Source: Hydrogenophaga pseudoflava NBRC 102511 (GTDB taxonomy: Bacteria > Pseudomonadota > Gammaproteobacteria > Burkholderiales > Burkholderiaceae_C). From it: a DNA stretch of 64,000 nucleotides. The first letter of the stretch is position 1, and every line of letters starts with the position of its first letter. Below are positions 16,413 through 24,700 of this stretch, piece by piece. Below the pieces are notes generated by a model, which had not been told where the DNA came from, searched no databases, and was given only the letters and a program-made list of their open reading frames with translations. A program made the position numbers and the translations under genes. The DNA lies in assembly GCF_001592285.1 (NCBI RefSeq), contig NZ_BCWQ01000016.1, forward strand, positions 1 to 64,000, read 5' to 3'.

Positions 16413-17750
16413 ATGCGATTGAAATACCTTCCGACTGCCCTGCGCCTGACAGGCCCCGCATCCGCCTGCCTGGTGGCCATGGCCACCCTCGCCGGCGCCG
16501 CCTCGGCACAAAATCTTCCGGTCACCGCCAGCCAGCGCGCCACTGCCAACCAGGTGGCGCAAGCCGGCGTGCCCCTGTCGGAACTGGCCCCCAATGCGCC
16601 AGACAGCCACACGGTCAATCGTGGCGACACCCTCTGGGCCATCTCCAAGATCTTCCTCAAGAGCCCCTGGCGCTGGCCGGAGCTCTGGGGCATGAACCTG
16701 GAGGAGATCAAGAACCCCCACCGCATCTATCCCGGCCAGGTCCTGTACCTGGACAGGAGCGGCGGCCGCGCCCGGCTGAGCACCCGCAAACCCGGCGATG
16801 GCAGCGACATGCCCACCGTGCGGGTGTCACCGCGCGTGCGCAGCGAGAGCCTGTCCGAATCGGCCATCCCGCCGGTGAACATGCAGGCCATCGAGGCCTT
16901 CCTGACCGAACCCCTGATCGTCGATGAGGCCACCTATGCGCGCGCGGCGCGCATCGTGGCAACGCCCGAAAACCGCGTGCTGCTGAGCCTGGGCGACCGC
17001 GCCTACGCCCGGGGACAGTACGGCGACGCCGGCAACCTCACCGAAGAGGCCCTGACCCTGGGTGCCGGCAAGTCCATCACCTACCGCGTCTTCCGCAACG
17101 CCGTGCCCCTGAAAGACCCGGGCACTGGCGAGGTGCTGGCCTATGAGGCGCAGTACGTCGGGAAGGCCGAAATCGTGCGTCCGGAAACACGCCGCGAGAT
17201 CGAGGAGCCGGCGTCGGCCAAGAAGCCCGAAGGCAAGGACACGTTCAAGCCCCAGTACGAGAACACGACGCACAACTTCGCACGCGTTCCGGTTGAAGAA
17301 AAAGCCCCGCTCAAGCCAGTGGCAACCGGCGAGATCGTCCCCGCCACGATCGACATCGTCAAGGCCAAGGAAGAGATCCGCGTGGGTGACCGGCTGCTTC
17401 CAGAGCCGCCGCGCGAGTTCCCCAACTACGTGCCGCGTGCCCCAGGCAAGCCCACATCGGGCCAGATCGTGTCGGTGTACGGCAATGCGGTGCGCTACGC
17501 CGCCCAGAACCAGGTGGTCTCCATCAACCGCGGTCGCGCGCATGGCGTTGAAGAAGGCCACGTACTGGCCCTGATCCGCGACTCCAGCACCCGCATCGAC
17601 AAGACCGACGAAAGCCGCCCCCAGATCCGTCTGCCCGGCGAGCCCAATGGGCTCATGCTGGTCTTCAAGACCTTCGACAAGGTGTCCTACGCTCTGGTAC
17701 TGGACATCGTCGACGGGGTCAAGGTCGGCGACCACTTCTCCAACCCCTGA
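16413..17750 (+). CDS. Exported LysM-domain peptidoglycan-binding protein
   Basis: Periplasmic protein of 445 residues with a signal peptide (cleavage near GAASA-Q) and one LysM domain at about residues 60-115, seen as HTVNRGDTLWAISKIFL and IYPGQVLYLDRS. The remaining 330 residues form a conserved but unnamed C-terminal region with many short beta-strands; no catalytic motif is visible. Such proteins stand immediately upstream of dprA in many beta- and gammaproteobacteria. The ATG at 16413 (MRLKYLPTA) has AGGGG upstream and gives a proper signal peptide; the in-frame ATG at 16359 lies in the promoter gap. Nine base pairs separate it from dprA. Its exact cell-wall role is not known. Confidence 0.85.
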   Translation: MRLKYLPTALRLTGPASACLVAMATLAGAASAQNLPVTASQRATANQVAQAGVPLSELAPNAPDSHTVNRGDTLWAISKIFLKSPWRWPELWGMNLEEIKNPHRIYPGQVLYLDRSGGRARLSTRKPGDGSDMPTVRVSPRVRSESLSESAIPPVNMQAIEAFLTEPLIVDEATYARAARIVATPENRVLLSLGDRAYARGQYGDAGNLTEEALTLGAGKSITYRVFRNAVPLKDPGTGEVLAYEAQYVGKAEIVRPETRREIEEPASAKKPEGKDTFKPQYENTTHNFARVPVEEKAPLKPVATGEIVPATIDIVKAKEEIRVGDRLLPEPPREFPNYVPRAPGKPTSGQIVSVYGNAVRYAAQNQVVSINRGRAHGVEEGHVLALIRDSSTRIDKTDESRPQIRLPGEPNGLMLVFKTFDKVSYALVLDIVDGVKVGDHFSNP

Positions 17751-17759
17751 CGGCAGCCC

Positions 17760-18854
17760 ATGGAGCGGGACGAATGGGCCGCCTGGCTCAGGTTGCTGCT
17801 CACCCCGGGCGTCGGCCGCGACACGGCGCGGCGGCTGCTGGCGGCATTCGGTCTGCCAGCCGACATCTGGAAGCACAGTCCCAGCGCCTGGGAGACGGTC
17901 ACCAGCACCCGCATTGCGCGTGCGCTGCAGTCAGAGCCCGCAACACTCGTCGATGCCCTTGACCGGTTGCAGGCCTGGCTGACGGAAGGCAGCGACCGGC
18001 ATGTCATCACACTGGCCGATCCGCGCTATCCCACCAGCCTGCTGCAGACGGCCGATCCCCCACTGCTGCTGCATGTGCAAGGTCGGCTCGATGCCTTGAG
18101 CCATCCCCAGAAGCTGGCGGTCGTGGGCAGCCGCAACCCCACCCCTCAGGGGGAAGCCAACGCGCGCGAGTTCGCACGGAGCCTGGCGGAATCGGGGCTG
18201 TGTGTCGTGTCGGGCCTGGCCCTGGGCGTCGACGGTGCCGCCCACACCGGCGCGCTGGAAGGCGGCGGCCTGACGCTCGCCGTGGTCGGCACCGGACTGG
18301 ACACGGTCTACCCCCAGCGGCACGCGGCGCTGGCCTGTCGCATCGCGGCATCCGGCGCGCTCATCAGCGAATACCTGCTCGGCACGCCGCCGCTGGGAGC
18401 CAATTTCCCGCAGCGCAACCGGATCATCGCCGGCCTGAGCCAGGGCACCCTGGTGGTCGAAGCCGCGGTGCGGTCCGGATCCCTGATCACCGCCAGACTG
18501 GCCGCAGAACAGGGCCGGGAGGTGTTTGCCATTCCCGGGTCGATCCATGCCCCGCAGTCGCGGGGCTGCCATGCACTGATCCGGCAAGGCGCCAAACTGG
18601 TCGAGTCGGCACAGGACATTCTGGAGGATCTGCACCTGTCAGAGCCATCGCAGCCAAAGCACGAGCCGGCATTGCCCACGGACGAAGACGGGCTGTTGCG
18701 CGCGATGGGCTTTGACCCCATCGGACTGGATGCCCTTCAGGCTCGAACCGGACTGGACACCGCAGCGCTGCAGGCCCGTCTGCTGGAGCTGGAGCTGGAC
18801 GGGCAGGTCGGGCGGCTGCAGGGCGGCCTGTTCCAGCGCACCGGCCAGGTGTGA
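17760..18854 (+). CDS. dprA: DNA-processing protein DprA
   Basis: Cytoplasmic protein that binds incoming single-stranded DNA during transformation and loads RecA. The 364-residue protein has an N-terminal helical region, then the Rossmann-type DprA domain with VVGSRNPTPQGEANA, VSGLALGVDGAAHTGAL, and GANFPQRNRIIAGLS, ending with VEAAVRSGSLITARLA and VFAIPGS. A C-terminal winged-helix segment (about 300-360) matches the DprA-associated domain. It follows the LysM gene by nine bases. The stop is one base from the stop of the convergent DUF1631 gene, so no terminator fits between them. Confidence 0.94.
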   Translation: MERDEWAAWLRLLLTPGVGRDTARRLLAAFGLPADIWKHSPSAWETVTSTRIARALQSEPATLVDALDRLQAWLTEGSDRHVITLADPRYPTSLLQTADPPLLLHVQGRLDALSHPQKLAVVGSRNPTPQGEANAREFARSLAESGLCVVSGLALGVDGAAHTGALEGGGLTLAVVGTGLDTVYPQRHAALACRIAASGALISEYLLGTPPLGANFPQRNRIIAGLSQGTLVVEAAVRSGSLITARLAAEQGREVFAIPGSIHAPQSRGCHALIRQGAKLVESAQDILEDLHLSEPSQPKHEPALPTDEDGLLRAMGFDPIGLDALQARTGLDTAALQARLLELELDGQVGRLQGGLFQRTGQV

Positions 18855-18855
18855 C

Positions 18856-21267
18856 TCAGCCGAGCAGTCGCTCGGGGTTGGCGTCGAGTTTGGCCAGCGC
18901 GTCGCGGGTTGCGCGCACGGTCAGCGCCTCGTCCTCGCTGGGCACCAGCAGACCTGCCTGGAGGTAGGCGGCCACGCGCGTGGCCTGGATCAGGAAGCAG
19001 CGACCAACGCTCGTCACGAACAGGTACAGCTGTCCCCGCTCGCTGCGCCAGGCAAACTGCACGCTGTTGAGCTTGCCGTTGTGATCAAGGCCAAACCAGG
19101 ACCCGATCTGCAACTCCTGGGCCCAGGCCCTCATGGCTTCGGTGGGCTGACTGCCGCCCTGGCGAATCACCTCGATGTTGGTGGCGTCCACCCCAGTGAT
19201 CATCTCGATGCTTTCGTTGTCCAGGTCGAGGTCGCCGACGCCGCTGTCGGGAAGGTAGTCCTCCAGATTCGTCAGACGATCGGACAACTTGTCCAGGCTT
19301 TCCTGCGAGATCGCCTCGGTGCGCGACATGAAGGCATCGGCCAGCGTGTCGCTCACGGACTTGATGTGTCCATCCTGCATGCTGGGCGAGTACCCCAGCA
19401 GGCTCATGCCCTGTCGCAGCCGCTGCAGCAAACCCGGCAACTGCTGGATCACGCGCGCCCGATCGTTGCGATTGGGTTTGGCACTGGCCGCCCAGAGCAG
19501 GTCGGATGCCACCCGCTTGAGCGAGGCGGTTTCTTCGTGCTTGACGCCGTACTTGACGCTGGCGACTGCCAGAACCTCGACCCAGACCTTGAACAGAAAC
19601 TCGCGCACCTCTTCGCGCACGGTGATGTCGTCCAGCAGCTTGCGCAACTCGATGGTGTACTGCACCGACAGTGTTTCCTTCTGCTCCACCTGCTGTGCGA
19701 CGCTGACAAAGCGGCTGGCGCCGCCCTGCTCGGTGAGGTACGTGGACAAGAACTTCTGGAACTCGTCCAGCACAAGCTGGAACACTCGGCGGCCGGTTTC
19801 GGGGTACTGCTCGATGACCTGCACCACCCGCTTGATCTCCGCCTCCAGCGCCACAGAGCTGACATTGGATTCAAAGCCCAGCACACAGGATCCCATCCGA
19901 TCGATGAGCTGGCGCGCCGGATGCTGGAGTGCACTGAAGAACTCGGGTTCGGCCAGGGCCACGCGCAACACGGGTATCTGCAAACGCGCGAACCAGACCC
20001 GCACACTGGGCGGAATCCGCTCCTCTGCCAGGATGCTCTGGAACATCAGGGCCACCACCTCGATAGTGGCCTTTTCGGAGGGCGTCGAAGCCGCCTGCTT
20101 GAGCTCGACCGTGCGCTGGCGCAGGGCGGTTGCCGCTTGGGCCACATGCGAGTGGTCCATGGGAGGAGCGACCGACCGAACGCCACCTGAGCCGGTGGTG
20201 ACCACATCCGGCATCGGAATCGGGGCCACGTCCATCATGGCCTGCTGCAGCCGCGGGGACGAGGGCAGCAGCTGTGTGGCTTCGAAGTCGCCGCCGATCT
20301 TGTCAGCCAGCAGACGCCGCAGGCGCCCCACAACACCTTGCGCCCTCATCCGGGCTCTCGCCAGCGGCGACGAATGGGTCATCATGCGGGTTTCGTCATG
20401 AACCCCCATGCCCGAGGGCGCACGCCCCGTTGGAGGGGCGCCTGCAAAGGCGCTGCCCCCGGAACCTCCGGTGCCAAGCCCGCCGCCGGACTCGCCATGG
20501 GAAAACGCTGCAGCGCCCGCTGGGGTATGACCCGACGCCCGCCCCCAGCCCGATCCTGCAGCCGGCGCTTCCGGTGTGGCGTCCCGGGCAGAGGAGGGCG
20601 CTGGTGACCGGCTGCCGGGCGCGCGCCTGACCAGCGCCTGCAGATCAATCTCCTTCATCACACCGCTGGACACAAGAAACTCGTTGGCAGCCTTGTAGGC
20701 TTCCAGCATCGACTTCGCCAACACCGGTGAAATGGCGTCCTGCACCAGTGACCAGGCCTCACGGGTCATCTGCACATCCAGCCACTGGTCCACCAGAATG
20801 CGGCACACCACATCCGGCAGCAGCACGTCGCCTCGCGGCAGCTCCTGCCGCTTCTCCAGGTGTTGAATGCGCAGCCGCAACTCGTTGAGTTCGCTGGCCA
20901 CCTGCTCCAGCACACGCATGGCCAAGCGGGAGGCCAGAATCTGATCGTCGATCGCGCCTTCGGCCAGCAGCTCCAGACGGCCCGTCAGAGGCAACTGCCC
21001 GGAGTGTTGCGAAGTGGTGCGGGGCAACAGGGTGCGCTGCAGGGCCTTGCGACTCTGGTTCAGCCACATGCCCTGGGACTTCTGGAACGCGGTCCACGCG
21101 TCGCGGCGCTCCTGCATTTCACGCGCCGGGCCAGCCTGGTCCAGGATGGCTGTCAACCGGTTTTCAGCCGCCTTGACCAGTTCGGGCAAGACCCGTCCCA
21201 CATGAACCACGAAGAGTTCACGCGCCTGCTTGGCCAGAGACGAAACATGCTGATCGGGGGTTGCCAC
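18856..21267 (-). CDS. DUF1631-family protein
   Basis: Large soluble protein of 803 residues assigned to DUF1631 by length, context and the pattern of the N-terminal helical region (ARELFVVHVGRVLPEL) and C-terminal beta-rich region (WFGLDHNGKLNSVQFAW, then VTSVGRCFLIQATRVAAYL). The middle, about residues 220-330, is a low-complexity Gly/Ser/Ala/Pro linker. The C-terminal segment resembles PilZ-like beta-barrels in spacing, but no RxxxR/DxSxxG motif is evident. No function is established. The start is GTG (complement of 21265-21267) without a clear ribosome-binding site; no ATG lies within the first 50 codons. It follows secF in the same direction after 92 bp. Confidence 0.75.
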   Translation of the reverse strand: MATPDQHVSSLAKQARELFVVHVGRVLPELVKAAENRLTAILDQAGPAREMQERRDAWTAFQKSQGMWLNQSRKALQRTLLPRTTSQHSGQLPLTGRLELLAEGAIDDQILASRLAMRVLEQVASELNELRLRIQHLEKRQELPRGDVLLPDVVCRILVDQWLDVQMTREAWSLVQDAISPVLAKSMLEAYKAANEFLVSSGVMKEIDLQALVRRAPGSRSPAPSSARDATPEAPAAGSGWGRASGHTPAGAAAFSHGESGGGLGTGGSGGSAFAGAPPTGRAPSGMGVHDETRMMTHSSPLARARMRAQGVVGRLRRLLADKIGGDFEATQLLPSSPRLQQAMMDVAPIPMPDVVTTGSGGVRSVAPPMDHSHVAQAATALRQRTVELKQAASTPSEKATIEVVALMFQSILAEERIPPSVRVWFARLQIPVLRVALAEPEFFSALQHPARQLIDRMGSCVLGFESNVSSVALEAEIKRVVQVIEQYPETGRRVFQLVLDEFQKFLSTYLTEQGGASRFVSVAQQVEQKETLSVQYTIELRKLLDDITVREEVREFLFKVWVEVLAVASVKYGVKHEETASLKRVASDLLWAASAKPNRNDRARVIQQLPGLLQRLRQGMSLLGYSPSMQDGHIKSVSDTLADAFMSRTEAISQESLDKLSDRLTNLEDYLPDSGVGDLDLDNESIEMITGVDATNIEVIRQGGSQPTEAMRAWAQELQIGSWFGLDHNGKLNSVQFAWRSERGQLYLFVTSVGRCFLIQATRVAAYLQAGLLVPSEDEALTVRATRDALAKLDANPERLLG

Positions 21268-21359
21268 AGGAAGTCAGTATGACACGAAAGACAACGCTCA
21301 CATTCCTCTTCAACCCGGGCTTTTCCCTCGGCTCAAGAGCGCAGACAAACCCCGGAAGC

Positions 21360-22316
21360 TCAGACCACCGCCCCGCTGTTCGGATCGTCCGGATCGCCCG
21401 ATGCAGACTTGGCGGACGTCTTGATCAGGTCTTCGCGCTTGATGCCCAGCCACATCGCGATGGCCGCCGCCACGAATACGGAGGAATAGATGCCGAACAG
21501 GATGCCGATGGTCAGCGCCATGGCGAAGTAGTGCAGCGTCGGGCCACCGAACAGCAGCATGGACATCACCATGATCTGGGTCGAACCGTGAGTGATGATG
21601 GTCCGGCTGATGGTCGAGGTGATGGCGCGGTCGATGATCTGGACCGTGGACATCTTTCGCTGGCGGCGGAATGTTTCACGGATGCGGTCAAAGATCACCA
21701 CAGATTCGTTGACCGAATAGCCCAGCACGGCCAGCACGGCCGCCAGCACCGCCAGCGAGAACTCCCACTGGAAGAAGGCGAAGAAGCCCAGGATGATGAT
21801 CACGTCGTGCAGGTTGGCGATGATGGCCGACACCGCGTACTTCCACTCGAAGCGCACCGCCAGATAGATCATGATGCCCACGATCACCAGACCCAGCGCC
21901 ATGAGGCCGTGCTGCACCAGTTCCTGCCCGACCTGCGGGCCGACAAACTCGGTGCGGCGCAGCTGGACGGCAGGGTCCTGCGCCTTCAGCGCGGCCATGA
22001 CCGCCTCGCTCTGCTGGCCGGAGCTCAGCCCCTCCCGGGCAGGCAGGCGCAGCAGCACGTCCTGCGAGGTGCCGAAGTTCTGCACCGGCACATCGGCGTA
22101 GCCCAGCCCCTCGATCACCGAACGCACGGACTCCAGATCGGCAGGTTGCTGATAGGCGACCTCCATCACGGTGCCACCGGTGAACTCCACCGACAGGTTC
22201 AGGCCGCGCGAGACGAGGAAGAACACTGCCAGCACGAAGGTGATGGCCGAGATCGCGTTGAGCACCAGCGCGTGGCGCATGAACGGGATGTCCTTGCGGA
22301 TACGGAACAGTTCCAT
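21360..22316 (-). CDS. secF: Protein translocase subunit SecF
   Basis: Inner-membrane RND-type partner of SecD that uses the proton-motive force to help release secreted proteins. The 318-residue protein has six transmembrane helices, with the conserved first-loop sequence VEFTGGTVMEVAY and the helix motifs GYSVNESVVIFDRIRE and TLHYFAMALTIGILFG. Length is normal. It lies 14 bp downstream of secD in the yajC-secD-secF order. The C-terminus ends in a short charged tail. Confidence 0.96.
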   Translation of the reverse strand: MELFRIRKDIPFMRHALVLNAISAITFVLAVFFLVSRGLNLSVEFTGGTVMEVAYQQPADLESVRSVIEGLGYADVPVQNFGTSQDVLLRLPAREGLSSGQQSEAVMAALKAQDPAVQLRRTEFVGPQVGQELVQHGLMALGLVIVGIMIYLAVRFEWKYAVSAIIANLHDVIIILGFFAFFQWEFSLAVLAAVLAVLGYSVNESVVIFDRIRETFRRQRKMSTVQIIDRAITSTISRTIITHGSTQIMVMSMLLFGGPTLHYFAMALTIGILFGIYSSVFVAAAIAMWLGIKREDLIKTSAKSASGDPDDPNSGAVV

Positions 22317-22330
22317 CTTCGTATTCCCGG

Positions 22331-24211
22331 TCAGTCGGCCTTGGCCACCGCACTACCGCCCTCGGGGCGCCACACCGTGCCGATGGACACGCTCTTGAGT
22401 TTCTTCTGCCGGCCGTACCAGAGGTTGACCAGGCCGCGCGAGAACACCACGGCCGAGAACATGCTGGTCAGGATGCCGATGCAGTGCACCACGGCGAAGC
22501 CGCGCACCGGGCCGGAACCGAAGATCAGCAGTGCGATGCCGGCGATCAGCGAAGTGACGTTGGAGTCCAGGATGGTGCCCCAGGCGTGGTCGTAGCCGAT
22601 GTTGATCGCTGTCTGGGGCGAAGATCCGTTGCGCAGCTCCTCGCGCACCCGCTCGTTGATCAGCACGTTGGCGTCGATGGCCATGCCCAGCGCCAGCGCC
22701 ATGGCCGCAATGCCCGGCAGCGTCAGCGTGGCCTGCAGCATCGACAGCACCGCCACCAGCAGCACGAGGTTGAAGCCCAGTGCCAGGCTGGAGAACACGC
22801 CGAACAGCATGTAATAGATGCACATGAAGACGACGATCACGACGAAGCCCCAGATCACGCTGTTGAAGCCTCGCTCGATGTTCTCTTTGCCCAGGCTCGG
22901 GCCGATGGTGCGCTCCTCGATGATTTCCATCGGCGCGGCCAGCGAACCGGCGCGCAGCAGCAGCGCGGTGTCGTTGGCTTCGACCGTCGTCATGCTGCCG
23001 GAAATCTGCACGCGCCCGCCGCCGATCTCGGAGCGGATCACCGGGGCCGTCACGACCTCGCCCTTGCCCTTCTCGAACAGGATGATGGCCATGCGCTTGT
23101 TGATGTTCTCGCGCGTCACGTCGCGGAAGATGCGCGCGCCCTTGCCGTCGAGCGTCAGGTGAACCGCCGGCTGCTGCTGGTCGTCGAAGCCGGCCTGCGC
23201 GTCGGTGAGGTTCTCGCCCGTGAGCAGCACCTCGCGCTTGACGATCACCGGGCGGCCATTGCGCTCCAGGTACTTCTCGGAACCGAAGGGCACCATGCCG
23301 GAACCGCTCTCGGCCGCCAGACCTTCCGTGCTTTCGTCCACCAGGCGCAGCTCCAGGGTGGCCGTGCGGCCCAGGATGTCCTTGGCCTTGGCCGTGTCCT
23401 GCACGCCGGGCAGCTGCACCACGATGCGGTCGGCGCCCTGCTGCTGGATCACCGGCTCGGCCACGCCAAGTTCGTTGATCCGGTTGTGCAGTGTGGTGAT
23501 GTTCTGCTTGACCGCCTGGGACTGCACCGCCAGCGCGGCCTGCGGCTTGAGCGTGGCGGTGAGGCGGAATTCGGCGCCGTCGGGTGTGCGCACCACCTGC
23601 AGATCGGCGAACTGGTCGGCGATCAGGTTTTCGATGGCCGTGGCGGTCGCCTCGTCGCGGGCGCGCAACTCGATGGTCGTCGCGTTGCGCTGAATGCCAC
23701 CGTGGCGCACGTTCTTCTCGCGCAGCGCGGTGCGCAGGTCGGTGGCCAGCACATCGGCCTTGCGCTGCAGCGCCGCCGGCATGTCGACCTGCAGCATGAA
23801 GTGCACCCCACCGCGCAGGTCCAGGCCCAAGTACATCGGCGACGCGCCGATGCTCGCCAGCCAGGCCGGTGTGCGCGGCACCAAGTTCAGTGCCACCACG
23901 AAACCCGGGTTGGCCGGATCGGGGTTGAGCGTGCGCTCGATGGCGTCGCGGGCCTTGAGCTGGTTGTCGGTGGAATCGAAACGGGCCCTGACCGAGCCGC
24001 CCTCCAGCTGGATCAGCGTGGGCGCCAGGCTCTCGCGCCCGAGGGCCTGCTCCACACGCGTCAGCGTGGTCTCGTCGACCTTGACGGAGGAGCGGGCGGC
24101 CGAGACCTGCACCGCCGGCGATTCGCCGAACAGGTTGGGCAGCGAATACAGCACCCCGACCACCAGCGTGACCGCGATGATCAGGTACTTCCAGAGCGGA
24201 TAACGGTTCAT
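22331..24211 (-). CDS. secD: Protein translocase subunit SecD
   Basis: Inner-membrane component of SecDF, 626 residues. A short N-terminal membrane helix (KYLIIAVTLVVGVLYSLPNLF) is followed by the large periplasmic P1 domain with LGLDLRGGVHFMLQVD, and then five transmembrane helices containing ALGMAIDANVLINERVREE, the conserved proton-path Asp motif, and FGSGPVRGFAVVHCIGILTSM. YajC lies 24 bp upstream and SecF 14 bp downstream. All family hallmarks are intact. Confidence 0.96.
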   Translation of the reverse strand: MNRYPLWKYLIIAVTLVVGVLYSLPNLFGESPAVQVSAARSSVKVDETTLTRVEQALGRESLAPTLIQLEGGSVRARFDSTDNQLKARDAIERTLNPDPANPGFVVALNLVPRTPAWLASIGASPMYLGLDLRGGVHFMLQVDMPAALQRKADVLATDLRTALREKNVRHGGIQRNATTIELRARDEATATAIENLIADQFADLQVVRTPDGAEFRLTATLKPQAALAVQSQAVKQNITTLHNRINELGVAEPVIQQQGADRIVVQLPGVQDTAKAKDILGRTATLELRLVDESTEGLAAESGSGMVPFGSEKYLERNGRPVIVKREVLLTGENLTDAQAGFDDQQQPAVHLTLDGKGARIFRDVTRENINKRMAIILFEKGKGEVVTAPVIRSEIGGGRVQISGSMTTVEANDTALLLRAGSLAAPMEIIEERTIGPSLGKENIERGFNSVIWGFVVIVVFMCIYYMLFGVFSSLALGFNLVLLVAVLSMLQATLTLPGIAAMALALGMAIDANVLINERVREELRNGSSPQTAINIGYDHAWGTILDSNVTSLIAGIALLIFGSGPVRGFAVVHCIGILTSMFSAVVFSRGLVNLWYGRQKKLKSVSIGTVWRPEGGSAVAKAD

Positions 24212-24235
24212 GTCAGGGCCTTCGGCGCCGGCTGG

Positions 24236-24559
24236 TTACTTGATGGTTCCCTTGGGCAGCACCTGGACAACCGCCGTGCGCTGCATCTGGACTTCCATGC
24301 CGTCGGCGAGTTCCACGCCGATGTAGGTTTCACCGATCTTGGACACCTTGCCCAGGAAGCCACCGGCGGTCACGATCTCGTCGCCCTTGGCCAGCGCTTC
24401 GATCATGGCCTTGTGCTCTTTCTGGCGCTTCATCTGGGGCCGGATCATCACGAAATACAGCACCACGAACATCAGCACCAGGGGCAGCATGCTGATCAGG
24501 GTGCTCTGGGTGTCACCGGCGCCAGCGGCGGCCTGGGCATAAGCAGAAGAAATGAACAC
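24236..24559 (-). CDS. yajC: Preprotein translocase subunit YajC
   Basis: Small single-pass inner-membrane accessory of SecDF, 107 residues when read from the GTG at 24559 (FISSAYAQAAAG, the usual YajC N-terminus). The transmembrane helix is LPLVLMFVVLYFVMIRPQMKRQKEHKAM and is followed by a cytoplasmic domain with GDEIVTAGGFLGKVSKI. A longer reading from an ATG at 24592 would add eleven unrelated residues before the membrane anchor; GGAG in the leader favours the GTG. First gene of the yajC-secD-secF operon. Confidence 0.92.
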   Translation of the reverse strand: MFISSAYAQAAAGAGDTQSTLISMLPLVLMFVVLYFVMIRPQMKRQKEHKAMIEALAKGDEIVTAGGFLGKVSKIGETYIGVELADGMEVQMQRTAVVQVLPKGTIK

Positions 24560-24598
24560 GGGACGGTCTCCAACGAAAAGGTCAGGGGACAAACCGAA

Positions 24599-24680
24599 GG
24601 CCCGGCGGGCGCACCCAGCCGGGCCTTGCGGCGGAACCGGTCATTGTAAGTCGCGGTCTCCCCCGGCCGGCGACCGGGGG
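24599..24680 (-). terminator. Two GC-rich hairpins between the oxidoreductase gene and yajC
   Basis: On the minus strand, after the oxidoreductase stop, there is a perfect 7-bp stem (24660-24666 with 24674-24680, 7-base loop) and then an 8-bp stem (24599-24606 with 24618-24625, 11-base loop). Neither is followed by a T-run, so factor-independent termination is uncertain; they may act as attenuating or mRNA 3' end structures. Confidence 0.4.
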
Positions 24681-24700
24681 ATTGGCCGGAAAGGGCCGCC